Source: Akkermansiaceae bacterium UBA7890
Lineage (GTDB): Bacteria > Verrucomicrobiota > Verrucomicrobiia > Verrucomicrobiales > Akkermansiaceae
Direction: 5' to 3'
Length of the DNA: 30,463 nt
Assembly: GCA_002501065.1 (NCBI GenBank)
Contig: DLRK01000117.1
Coordinates: 9,991 to 40,453, forward strand
A model generated the notes under the pieces. That model ran no database searches and was not told the DNA's origin. It saw only the letters and a program-made list of their open reading frames with translations. Of this stretch, positions 15,860-24,157 are shown piece after piece. Every line of letters begins with the position of its first letter. The stretch's first letter is position 1. The translations under genes and the position numbers were made by a program.

Positions 15860-17152
15860 TCAGGCCCCTACCTTCAACTTCCCTCCATAGACCGCATCAT
15901 CACCCAGCACTTCCTCAATCCGAAGAAGCTGGTTGTACTTGGCAATGCGATCGGATCGACTCATCGATCCGGTCTTGATCTGCCCGGCGTTTGTCCCCAC
16001 CGCAATATGCGCGATGGTGGAGTCCTCCGTTTCCCCGGAGCGGTGGGAGATCACGGAAGTGTAACTGTTCTCGGTAGCCAGTTCCACCGCGTCAAAGGTC
16101 TCAGTGAGTGAGCCAATCTGGTTGACCTTCACCAGGATCGAATTGGCCACTCCCAGTTCAATTCCCTTGGCCAGGAAATCGACGTTGGTCACGAAGAGGT
16201 CGTCGCCGACCAACTGGGTGCTGTCCCCTATCTTCTCGGTGAGCACCTTCCATCCGTCCCAGTCATTCTCGTCACAGCCATCCTCGATCGAAATGATGGG
16301 ATACTTCTCCTTGAGCGCCGCATAGTAGTCCACCAGCTCTTCGGAGCTCTTTTCCGAGCCGTCCGATTTCTTGAAGACGTAGCATCCCTTCTCCCTGTCA
16401 TAAAACTCCGAGGAAGCGACATCGAGGGCAATACAGATATCGTCACTCATTCTGTAACCAGCCGCTTCCACCGCCTGCGCGATCACCTCCAGGGCATCGT
16501 CGGCGCTGTCGAGGGCCGGCGCAAAGCCCCCCTCGTCCCCCACCGCGGTGGAAAGATTACGATCATGGAGCACCTTCTTGAGCGCGTGAAAGACCTCCGC
16601 CCCGTAACGCAGTGACTCCCGGAAGGTGGGTGCACCCACTGGCATGATCATGAACTCCTGGAAGTCAATCGGAGCGTCTGAGTGTGCCCCACCGTTAAGG
16701 ATATTCATCATGGGCACCGGAAGAACCTTTGAATTCGGCCCGCCAAGATACTGATACAGAGGCAGGCCCACCTGCGCCGCAGCCGCCTTGGCCAGCGCCA
16801 TGGAAACGCCCAGGATGGAATTGGCTCCGAGATTCTTCTTATTCTTGCTGCCATCCAGGGCCAGCATGGCTGCATCAACCCCGGACTGGTTGGTGCCGTC
16901 CATCCCGATCAGGGCCGGCGCAATCCTCTGGTTCACGTTGTCAACTGCACCCAGCACACCCTTGCCCAGGTAGCGACTCTTGTCGCCATCCCGCAACTCC
17001 CAGGCTTCGTGCTCACCGGTACTCGCTCCGCTGGGAACGCCGGCGCGGCCGAATCCTCCGCCCTGCAGGGTGACCTCGACCTCCACGGTGGGATTGCCCC
17101 GGGAATCGATGATCTCGCGACCGCATACTCTGGTAATAGTGGTGTCAGACAT
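15860..17152 (-). CDS. eno: enolase
   Basis: 430 residues, the normal length. It interconverts 2-phosphoglycerate and phosphoenolpyruvate in glycolysis. Conserved parts: REIIDSRGNPTVEVEV at the N-terminus, SGASTGEHEAWELRDG, the GAHSDAPIDFQEFMIMPVGA loop, the catalytic Glu in AVGDEGGFAP, metal-binding positions in ALDVASSEFYD, SIEDGCDENDWDGW and LVGDDLFVTN, catalytic Lys in NSILVKVNQIGSLTET, and SHRSGETEDSTIAHIAV. The gene follows the long greA gene by 36 bases on the same strand and is probably cotranscribed with it. Confidence 0.97.
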   Translation of the reverse strand: MSDTTITRVCGREIIDSRGNPTVEVEVTLQGGGFGRAGVPSGASTGEHEAWELRDGDKSRYLGKGVLGAVDNVNQRIAPALIGMDGTNQSGVDAAMLALDGSKNKKNLGANSILGVSMALAKAAAAQVGLPLYQYLGGPNSKVLPVPMMNILNGGAHSDAPIDFQEFMIMPVGAPTFRESLRYGAEVFHALKKVLHDRNLSTAVGDEGGFAPALDSADDALEVIAQAVEAAGYRMSDDICIALDVASSEFYDREKGCYVFKKSDGSEKSSEELVDYYAALKEKYPIISIEDGCDENDWDGWKVLTEKIGDSTQLVGDDLFVTNVDFLAKGIELGVANSILVKVNQIGSLTETFDAVELATENSYTSVISHRSGETEDSTIAHIAVGTNAGQIKTGSMSRSDRIAKYNQLLRIEEVLGDDAVYGGKLKVGA

Positions 17153-17188
17153 GATTTTGTAGGCGGAATTGGCTCAGGAAGAGGCCTC

Positions 17189-19027
17189 TTACTTCCACGC
17201 CGTAATCTCGGCGATTTCATAAGTGCGCTCCTCTTCGGTTTCCAGATCGCGAAACTCGACCTTGTTGCCAACCTTCTGACCAATGAGGGCCTGCCCGATC
17301 TCTGAAAGGTAGGAGACAGTGAGCTTGTCGGGATCGCTGTCCCAGGCCCCGAGAACGGTGTATTGCTCGGTCTCGTCATCGTGCCGAAGTTTCACCACCG
17401 TCCCGATGTTGACGGTGGCGGTGTCCGCTCCGGTGAGATCCGATCCCTGTGCATTATCCAGATCCTTCTCCAGTTCCGTCCTGCGACGAGCGAGGACGGC
17501 CTGCATCTGTTTGGCTGCCTTGTATTCGAAGTTCTCCCGCAGATCGCCGTAGGAACGCGCGATGGCAATCTCCTTGATGTTCCCGGGGATACGCTTGTTC
17601 ACGAGGTCTTCATACTCCTCCTTGCGCCTTTCCAGGCTCTCCCAGGAGACGATCAGGGTCTCCCGGCGGGGCCCTCCGTCACCGGTCACCAGCTCCTGCG
17701 TCTCCGGGTGCGCCTTGATCACCCGGGCCATCAACGATTTCCGGTCCAGTTCCGCGAACGCAGGACTCTGCAGCAGCTTGCGCGCAAAGTTTCGCACCTC
17801 GTTCATATCCACTTCATCCAGCAGGTCGGCAATGAGTTCGCGGTCCTCCATCAGGAAATTCTGCAGTCGCAGCGTCTTGCGTGGTCCCTCATCCGTGCTG
17901 TCCTGTTCAATGACCGAGAGAATGGCCGAGCCCACCTCGTGGGTAAAAACATCCTTGGCCGCCTTCCTGCGTTCCCGGCAAATCCATGCCAGCGCATCCG
18001 GACCGAGCGCGTGCCGCGACAGTGCACGCCTGATATGTTCAAGCAGCGTGTCCATCTCTCCACGATCCGCAAACATCTTGGCGATCTCAGACACTCCCCG
18101 GGTACCCACCCGGTCAAATACCCGCAGAATCTTTTCCAGCCACTCCCCTCCGAAGGCATCCGGGAAAGCCTCATAAATCCGGCGTTGCCGGGCTGCTGGG
18201 AGACCTGCCATCTGAGGCGCAAGCGGACCACTGGAACTCGCCAGCACGTCATGCAATCGCAGTGCGTTATCAGCCAGGGTGACCTCCTTCAGAGCCTCCA
18301 GCAACTCATCTCGACTCGCCAGCAGGTCAAGGGCATCTCCCAGATGAAGTTTAATCCCCTTGCGACTGACCTCTTCAATCCCGGCAAGCAATTCTTCCAC
18401 CACGCCCTCGCTCTCCAGTGCCTTCGACTGCTTTCGAAGATCATCGAGAACCCTGGCCTTCTCGCGCAGGTTATTCGTCGCCTCGAAATCGGATATCAGG
18501 GTCTGCACCGGACTCAGGTCGGTGTCGCGCAGGACCAGCGGTTCATTGCGCTTGCTCGGAACCACCACTCGATGAGATTCCCGCAAAGCCTTCTTGGCGC
18601 GATCCCACCACTTCTTGTAATTAGCCTCCGGCACAACGCTTCCACACAGTTGCCGGTCGATCTGGTCCGGTTTCATCGATCCGCCGTGAGCTCCAAGGGT
18701 CTGGATGACCACGGTGGCAGGATCGCTCTGGGCCTGCTCCCGCAGTTCCTCTATCTTCTCGATCTTCTGGGCACGGAAATCCTCCGCCTCCAGCGGTTCA
18801 GTCTTCTCCAGGGCCAGTTTCAACCCCATCACGCGCCCCGATTCCCGTTCAAAGTCAATGGTCACCTTCCCGCCAAAGAGGTCCCAATCGATCACTTTCC
18901 CAGATCCCCACGACTTGTGAAGACAAAAGCTGCCGGGAGCCAATTGGGAAAGGCGTTCCCCGACGGTTTGGGGAATGCGACCTGATTCCACCAATTTCAC
19001 CACGTCGGGATGCATGGCGCGGAACAT
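17189..19027 (-). CDS. greA: long GreA-type transcription elongation factor with a ~450-residue N-terminal extension
   Basis: 612 residues; ordinary GreA has about 160. The C-terminal ~155 residues (from about 456) are GreA: a coiled-coil with the tip SYGDLRENFEYKAAKQ, where D495 and E498 match the catalytic acidic pair of E. coli GreA (D41, E44), then the FKBP-like half (NIGTVVKLRHDDETEQYTVLGAWDSDP and ISYLS/IGQALIGQKVGNKVEF-type segments). GreA rescues backtracked RNA polymerase by stimulating transcript cleavage in the secondary channel. The N-terminal part begins with an SH3-like segment (CLHKSWGSGKVIDWDLFGGKVTIDF) followed by a long helical region. Chlamydial GreA is also long (about 700 residues). 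Start at ATG 19027, preceded by GGGAAAGGG; an upstream TTG is not needed. Confidence 0.9.
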   Translation of the reverse strand: MFRAMHPDVVKLVESGRIPQTVGERLSQLAPGSFCLHKSWGSGKVIDWDLFGGKVTIDFERESGRVMGLKLALEKTEPLEAEDFRAQKIEKIEELREQAQSDPATVVIQTLGAHGGSMKPDQIDRQLCGSVVPEANYKKWWDRAKKALRESHRVVVPSKRNEPLVLRDTDLSPVQTLISDFEATNNLREKARVLDDLRKQSKALESEGVVEELLAGIEEVSRKGIKLHLGDALDLLASRDELLEALKEVTLADNALRLHDVLASSSGPLAPQMAGLPAARQRRIYEAFPDAFGGEWLEKILRVFDRVGTRGVSEIAKMFADRGEMDTLLEHIRRALSRHALGPDALAWICRERRKAAKDVFTHEVGSAILSVIEQDSTDEGPRKTLRLQNFLMEDRELIADLLDEVDMNEVRNFARKLLQSPAFAELDRKSLMARVIKAHPETQELVTGDGGPRRETLIVSWESLERRKEEYEDLVNKRIPGNIKEIAIARSYGDLRENFEYKAAKQMQAVLARRRTELEKDLDNAQGSDLTGADTATVNIGTVVKLRHDDETEQYTVLGAWDSDPDKLTVSYLSEIGQALIGQKVGNKVEFRDLETEEERTYEIAEITAWK

Positions 19028-19033
19028 GGTGAG

Positions 19034-19042
19034 CCCTTTCCC
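19034..19042 (-). promoter_or_regulatory. Shine-Dalgarno sequence of the long greA gene
   Basis: On the minus strand GGGAAAGGG ends 6 bases before ATG 19027. It decides that start over the TTG at 19051. Confidence 0.55.
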
Positions 19043-19128
19043 AAAAGGCAACGGTTTTATGGAGATTTCCCGGCTATTTCACCCGAATACCGGTCACCTG
19101 TCTCACGGACCCGGGATCCGCCCGTCCC

Positions 19129-19159
19129 CCTGTCGGCCCTTCGGAGCCCTGTAGACAGG
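19129..19159. other. stem-loop with UUCG-type tetraloop in the 397-base gap
   Basis: CCTGTC (19129-19134) pairs with GACAGG (19154-19159). Inside it GGC pairs with GCC, capped by C-TTCG-G with one C-A mismatch. The gap 19028-19424 between the divergent greA and racemase genes holds this element and one more hairpin, but no convincing gene. It could be a leader structure of either transcript or part of a small RNA; I cannot decide. Confidence 0.35.
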
Positions 19160-19295
19160 ATCAGCGCTTCAAAACATGACTCGCAATCCGGGCTTGCCCA
19201 GTCAGTCCAGCCTCGGAGCATGAATGCCATCAACTACCATCTTGGACGACAACGCCTTGGCTCATGGGAAACGCCTGGCAACACACCAGTCCACC

Positions 19296-19320
19296 GGCCT
19301 TCAACCTGCGAGCGAAGGCC
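19296..19320. other. perfect 7-bp hairpin upstream of the racemase gene
   Basis: GGCCTTC (19296-19302) and GAAGGCC (19314-19320) form a perfect inverted repeat around an 11-base loop, about 105 bases before the racemase start. No T run follows. It may be a leader hairpin or an operator, or it may be chance in GC-rich DNA. Confidence 0.3.
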
Positions 19321-19424
19321 CTGGCGGGGAACGGAGCATCTTGGGGAGGGAGAGGCCCACCCGTCCTTCGCTACCTCTGAAATTGCGGTGGAGAACTCAA
19401 CTCTTCCGGGTTAGCTCTCCTGCC

Positions 19425-20138
19425 ATGCAAGACTGGCGAAAGGCCCGGACCATCGGGATCGTGGCCTGCAGCGGACCCGGTGCGGCACTCTGTTATGAAA
19501 CGATTACTGCAGAGTGCGGAGAGTTGCTCGGCTCCCATCATCACCCCGAGATCGTCCTCCACTCCTCCAGCTTCGGTGAGTATTGCCGCCTCCTCGAAGA
19601 GGGAGACTGGCCCGCCATCGCCAGCCTCCTGGCCAACTCCTGTGCCAAGCTCGAAACCCTCGGAGCAGACTTTGCCATCTGTCCCGACAACACCGTGCAT
19701 GAAGCCATGGATCACGCCAGTCTGGAAGCGACCCTTCCGTGGCTCCACATCGCCGAGGTGGTCGCCCGGGAGGCCCACACCCGGGGCTTCCGACGCCTCG
19801 CCATTCTCGGCACCAGGTACCTCATGGAGGGCCCGGTCTATCCCGACAAACTGGCCCCTCTGGGCATTAAAGCGATTACGCCCAACACCGACGATCGCTC
19901 ATCCATCAACACCCTCATCTTCGATCGCCTCGTCTTCAACCGGGTCACCAGTGAGGATCGCTCCACTCTCCTTGACATCATCGAGCGACTCCATGACGAA
20001 CATCAGTGCGACGCCGTTGTCCTGGGTTGCACCGAACTCCCTCTCATCCTCAACGATCAGGTCTCACCTCTGCCCACCCTCGATTCCACCCGACTCCTTG
20101 CACGGGCCGCCATCGAAAGAGCAGCAACCCGTGATTGA
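19425..20138 (+). CDS. Asp/Glu racemase-family protein
   Basis: 237 residues from ATG 19425; the frame is open 67 codons further upstream but that part is not protein-like. The start has RTIGIVACSGPGAALCYETI, as in aspartate racemase/RacX/YgeA proteins, which invert amino acids without cofactor using two Cys. The second Cys is clear: C202 in VVLGCTELPLIL. The first site reads ICPDNTVHEA: C86 lies three residues before the NT pair, while in characterised members the Cys is one (MPCNTAH) or two (CTNTMH) residues before it, and the aligned place holds Asp. So racemase activity is not assured. The YwaF-like gene follows after 137 bases on the same strand; I know of no link between them. Confidence 0.8.
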   Translation: MQDWRKARTIGIVACSGPGAALCYETITAECGELLGSHHHPEIVLHSSSFGEYCRLLEEGDWPAIASLLANSCAKLETLGADFAICPDNTVHEAMDHASLEATLPWLHIAEVVAREAHTRGFRRLAILGTRYLMEGPVYPDKLAPLGIKAITPNTDDRSSINTLIFDRLVFNRVTSEDRSTLLDIIERLHDEHQCDAVVLGCTELPLILNDQVSPLPTLDSTRLLARAAIERAATRD

Positions 20139-20275
20139 AATCCCGGGTTCGTCCATGCCCGCCTCAACATGATCATTCTTCTTCCCTCTCCTGCGCTGCA
20201 TTCCCTCCAGTCGATTACAACACCGGGACAAGCCGATCCTCCTGAACGGTCCCGCTCAGGCCCTCTCAGCTCCTC

Positions 20276-20983
20276 ATGATTCTTGCAAACTTCCAGACCG
20301 GAAGCACCACCCACCTCGTCACCCTGGCGGTCATCGCGGTGGCCGCGACGCTGCTGGCACTCGCCAGCCGGCGCCAGGCACCAGAATCCCGCCAACACTT
20401 TCTGCGACTATTTGTGGGCTGGGGCTGCATCGTCGCCTGGATTCTCAATACGGGCTACTGGATGCTGCCCGAACGCTTCGATCTTGCGATGAGTCTCCCC
20501 CTTCATTTCTGTAATGCGGCCAACATCTTCGGCGCTCTCGCAATCCTCAAGGGCATCCGGCTCTTCCAGGGAATCATCTACTTCTGGACCTGCCTCTACC
20601 TGTGGGCCTTCCTGACACCCACCCTGGGGGAGGGGCCCGGGAACTGGGGATTCTGGATCTTCTGGATTTATCACAGCTTCATCATCTTCGCACTCGTCCA
20701 CATCTTCCGATCCGAACACTTCCGCCCTTCCTTCCGGGACCTCCTTCACAGCTCACTCTTCACCCTCGCCTACGTGATCCTTCTCTCCATCATCAACGCC
20801 AACGCCCTCACAGGCTGGAACTACGGCTTTCTGGGCCGGGACGTTCCCGGCGTGTCTACTCCCGTCAACCTCCTCGGCCCCTATCCGCTCAGAATCCTCT
20901 GGATGATCCTGATCGGAGCACTCCTCTTCCTCCTCCTCTGGATACCCTTCCGCAACTACTCGACCACCCGCACGCGAAAATAA
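20276..20983 (+). CDS. YwaF/TP0381-like integral membrane protein (TIGR02206 type)
   Basis: 235 residues, mostly hydrophobic, with about six or seven membrane helices. The family resemblance rests on LPLHFCNAANIFGALAIL (in the family PLHLC near the third helix), the segment IIYFWTCLYLWAFLTPTLGEG, and GFWIFWIYHSFIIFALVHIF with the conserved His after the helix break. The C-terminus is basic (RNYSTTRTRK). Members of this family are of unknown function in bacteria and spirochaetes. The 3' end overlaps the convergent VCBS gene by 28 bases (20956-20983). Start at ATG 20276. Confidence 0.75.
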   Translation: MILANFQTGSTTHLVTLAVIAVAATLLALASRRQAPESRQHFLRLFVGWGCIVAWILNTGYWMLPERFDLAMSLPLHFCNAANIFGALAILKGIRLFQGIIYFWTCLYLWAFLTPTLGEGPGNWGFWIFWIYHSFIIFALVHIFRSEHFRPSFRDLLHSSLFTLAYVILLSIINANALTGWNYGFLGRDVPGVSTPVNLLGPYPLRILWMILIGALLFLLLWIPFRNYSTTRTRK

Positions 20984-23900
20984 TGGCCGGACGGCATGAG
21001 CAGTTCGCTCTCCTCGCCACTTAATCTGGCCTGCAGGAGAAAGTCACGATTGGTAGAAGCCCGGTTAAGTCCCTGCAACGCGAGGATGTTCCGACCCTTC
21101 CGGAGAGTGCCTGCATAAGCTCCCAGGTCAAACTCGTTGAAGCTGACGGCCTGACTGTCCGGACGACTGGAGGGAGCCAACGAATTCCAGCTGAGCGCCC
21201 CTTCCGGAACATTATCTCTCGCTACCGGGACACCATTCAACCAAGCGGCAAAGCCGTCGTCGTAACGCACTTCCAGCTTCAGGCTGACAATCAGGAACGG
21301 ATTGTCTACATTGAACGGGAGGCGCAGGTAGGCGGTCGGGTGATTGCGGTACATTGCCGTCTGCAGGTCACTCCCGATGAACGGATCGTAGGTAGTCTGA
21401 TTCTGGTCATAGCCGATCCCCTGGGTGACCGCATCCCAGTCGGTCTCCCCGCCCGCTGCCGCAAATCCGGCTTCGTCCCCTCCCCGCCACAGTCCATCCA
21501 GGCTACCACCCGGCACAAGGGCCCTGCCTTCCGCATTGGAGGCCACGTAGGTGACTTCCCCGGCGGAATCGGGAACATATAGAAGAACAGTGGCAGCCGT
21601 GGTGTCCGCTTCCGCGACGATCTCCTCCGTGACCCTCCGGAAGTTCTGCAACGTGGCGGAGGCTTCAATGACATATCTCTTGCCCGGCACGCTCTGGAAG
21701 ACCACCTCACTGGAGCCGGTCACCTCCCGTGTGACGCGCAGGATTCGGAGCACCGAGGCAGGATCGTTGGGATCCGTAGCCGCTGTCCATTCCTCCCCGT
21801 TACCGCTCAGGTCACCATCCGGATCATCGCCTGGCCCGGCAGAAAGGTCTCCAAAATTAATCCGTTCCCAGTCGTCCGGCAGCCCATCGCCATCGCTGTC
21901 AGTGGCCACCCACGAGATTTCGTCGAGATATCCCACGTCGTCGTTATCGGACACCGAGCCATCCTTCTCGTAGGACCACCTCAGTCGACGCGTCCCTTCC
22001 GGCACCTCATACGACACCATCCGCCAGTCTGTCTCTCCGCTGATGTCCTCCACCGGGACGCCATTCACCTGGAAGATCAGTTGATCGTAGATCTCCTCCG
22101 AGGACACCTTCCACCAGAACTGCAGGTCACCGGGACCCTCCACCGTGGTCTCCACCCAGGAACGTTCATCATCACTGATCGCTCCACTCTGCAAGGCCTG
22201 ATCGTCCTCCCGGCTCTCCTGTTCCTGTCCGAACCAGGGTATCTCCGAGGTCGCAAAGACCAGATCGTTATTGTTGATCGCCGAAGCGAAGTCGGGAGGT
22301 GGGGGCGCTGGTTCCACCGTGATAGTGAGCGTCTCACTTGTCACTCCGGCCGGATTCCTGACCTTGATCTCCACCGTCTCCACGCCCTCTGCCACCGGCG
22401 TCCAGCTCAACACCCCGCTCTCAGCATCAACCGTCATCCCCGGGGGGCCATCCCCGATGGCAAAGGAAAGACTCAGGTTGCTCGTCGCCACCCGGTAACG
22501 CAACGGTTCATCAACAATCATACTGGTCGCAAGTGAGCTCACGATGAGAGGCTGACTGAATTCGCCATTCTCCCACGTATCACCCTCCGAGAACTGAAGG
22601 AACTGGTCCACCGCCGGCGCGGGGATCTCTTCGGTGATCCCTGAAGGCCACCTCACGACCAGCTTTCTTATCTCGGTGGCGCTGCCCAGTCCGAAGATCT
22701 TCGTGAGCGAGTTCTGGATCCCATAACCTTCCCCCGCCCGCACTTCGCGCAACTGCACGCCCCAGCTTCCATGTAACTCAAGCCGGGCACCGATCCCATT
22801 CGCATTGGAGAGTCGTCCGCGGAGCTGAACGCCAAGAAAATGATTGGCATTCCCGTCGTTCAGAAACACGAGGTCCCGTTGATCATCCGAGGGTTCGTTG
22901 TAAAGCGTTCCACGCCCGCCGAAAATATCCACGAACCCGTCGTGATTGAAATCACCCAGAGCACACGAATGAAGATAGGAGATTGGCGTGTTTCCCTCGG
23001 TTTGCAGGACATTGGGTGCGCGGGTGAACGACCTGTCTCCATTGTTCCGGTAGAGGCGGTAGGTTGCTTTCGAACCTCCCAGGTTCGAGGCCGTCACCAG
23101 AAGATCAACAAACGTGTCATTGTCAAAGTCCCGGAAGAGAGCCTGGATCCCAAAGTAATCTATATCTGCCAGCCCGGCGCTCGCACTGATATCCGTGAAG
23201 AAACCCGATCCGTCATTCTCAAACAACTTCGACGTCCCTGGACCGTGGTTGAGAACAAAACAATCTAGATCCCCATCATTATCGATGTCCGCGAAATCCG
23301 CACACCACGACTGCTCCCCATCATCCAATCCGGCAGCCGGACCCTCATCAGAGTAGCTGTTGAATCCATCGTTGCGGAAGAGGCGGTTTATGCGCCGCCC
23401 GTCGGTCGGATCAGTCACTCCGAGCCGGCACTTGGAGAGATACATGTCAGCGTGCCCGTCGTTGTCGTAATCGATCTGGATTGCGGCGTAGTTTCCACTC
23501 GAGACGCTGGATGGCAGAGAGTCCCCAACCAGTCCCGGTTCCAGCAGAAATCCCCCCGTGCCATCATTGCGATAGCGATGGTTGTCGTCATTGTCGTCAC
23601 AGGCAAAAATGTCGACATTCCCGTCATTGTTGAAATCCGCAAAGATGGAACCCTGCACGAAAATGTCACGATCGGGCAACCCGACCAGGGCATAGGACGC
23701 CCCGGTCGCATTGGCCTTCAGCAGAAAGGCTCCTCCCGAAGAAGGCCCAAGAAAGAGATCGTTGAATCCATTGCGATCAACGTCCGCCGCGCACACCGCC
23801 CAGATCGAACCACGGGGAACCTCTCCGTAAACGTAGGACGAAAATGGCTCGCCGGGCCCTTCCTGATAGTCAATCAGGAGTCGCTCGGTTTCATGAAGGC

Positions 23901-24069
23901 GAATCAGGTCATCCCGACCATCGCCATTCATATCGACCACCGCCATGGGCGCTCCACTGAGGGATCCCTCACTCAGGAGATCCGTTTGCTCGGTAAAACT
24001 GAATTGCGCCTGGGCCGGGGTGGCAGAAGCGAGCACCAGGGGCGTGCCAATAACTAACAGACGATTCAC
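20956..24069 (-). CDS. large exported VCBS/FG-GAP repeat protein with ASPIC/UnbV domain
   Basis: 1037 residues. A signal peptide (1-21, cleavage after AQA) directs export. Residues about 35-425 form FG-GAP/VCBS beta-propeller repeats with many Ca-binding-like DxNxDGxxD loops (DMNGDGRDD, DFNNDGNVD, DIDNDGDLD, DFNHDGFVD). Next comes an ASPIC/UnbV domain (NANHFLGVQLRGRLSNANGIGARLE-type start, ending in KLVVRWPSGI), an Ig-like He_PIG-type module (GMTVDAESGVLSWTP), a carbohydrate-binding-like module (WWKVSSEEIYDQLIFQVNG), a thrombospondin-type linker (DSDGDGLPDDWE) and a final beta domain (DDGFAAWLNGVPVARDN, GRNILALQGLN). No membrane anchor or PEP-CTERM is visible at the end. It is probably a secreted or surface adhesion/glycan-binding protein. 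It starts with GTG, backed by a strong ribosome site, and is divergent from the sulfatase gene. Confidence 0.87.
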   Translation of the reverse strand: MNRLLVIGTPLVLASATPAQAQFSFTEQTDLLSEGSLSGAPMAVVDMNGDGRDDLIRLHETERLLIDYQEGPGEPFSSYVYGEVPRGSIWAVCAADVDRNGFNDLFLGPSSGGAFLLKANATGASYALVGLPDRDIFVQGSIFADFNNDGNVDIFACDDNDDNHRYRNDGTGGFLLEPGLVGDSLPSSVSSGNYAAIQIDYDNDGHADMYLSKCRLGVTDPTDGRRINRLFRNDGFNSYSDEGPAAGLDDGEQSWCADFADIDNDGDLDCFVLNHGPGTSKLFENDGSGFFTDISASAGLADIDYFGIQALFRDFDNDTFVDLLVTASNLGGSKATYRLYRNNGDRSFTRAPNVLQTEGNTPISYLHSCALGDFNHDGFVDIFGGRGTLYNEPSDDQRDLVFLNDGNANHFLGVQLRGRLSNANGIGARLELHGSWGVQLREVRAGEGYGIQNSLTKIFGLGSATEIRKLVVRWPSGITEEIPAPAVDQFLQFSEGDTWENGEFSQPLIVSSLATSMIVDEPLRYRVATSNLSLSFAIGDGPPGMTVDAESGVLSWTPVAEGVETVEIKVRNPAGVTSETLTITVEPAPPPPDFASAINNNDLVFATSEIPWFGQEQESREDDQALQSGAISDDERSWVETTVEGPGDLQFWWKVSSEEIYDQLIFQVNGVPVEDISGETDWRMVSYEVPEGTRRLRWSYEKDGSVSDNDDVGYLDEISWVATDSDGDGLPDDWERINFGDLSAGPGDDPDGDLSGNGEEWTAATDPNDPASVLRILRVTREVTGSSEVVFQSVPGKRYVIEASATLQNFRRVTEEIVAEADTTAATVLLYVPDSAGEVTYVASNAEGRALVPGGSLDGLWRGGDEAGFAAAGGETDWDAVTQGIGYDQNQTTYDPFIGSDLQTAMYRNHPTAYLRLPFNVDNPFLIVSLKLEVRYDDGFAAWLNGVPVARDNVPEGALSWNSLAPSSRPDSQAVSFNEFDLGAYAGTLRKGRNILALQGLNRASTNRDFLLQARLSGEESELLMPSGHYFRVRVVE

Positions 24070-24074
24070 GGGGG

Positions 24075-24081
24075 CACCTCC
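24075..24081 (-). promoter_or_regulatory. Shine-Dalgarno sequence deciding the GTG start of the VCBS gene
   Basis: GGAGGTG on the minus strand lies 5 bases before GTG 24069. It is the strongest ribosome site I noticed in the window and supports the GTG, which also gives an intact signal peptide. Confidence 0.6.
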
Positions 24082-24157
24082 AGCATCGGAAAATCAAGCC
24101 CGGAGTCAATCACCGGAGCAGAGGCAAATCTTGCCGCATCCCTGTTCTCCTGCTGGT

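Noticed and set aside
17363..18985. 540-codon plus-strand frame antisense to greA
   Set aside because: Shadow of a GC-rich gene; no recognisable domain, while the minus frame is a clear GreA.
19224..19424. N-terminal extension of the racemase protein
   Set aside because: The 67 residues are low in hydrophobic structure and the family start (RTIGIV) follows the Met at 19425.
23945..24157. N-terminal extension of the sulfatase overlapping the VCBS gene
   Set aside because: It would bury the signal peptide and run antisense to the VCBS signal sequence.
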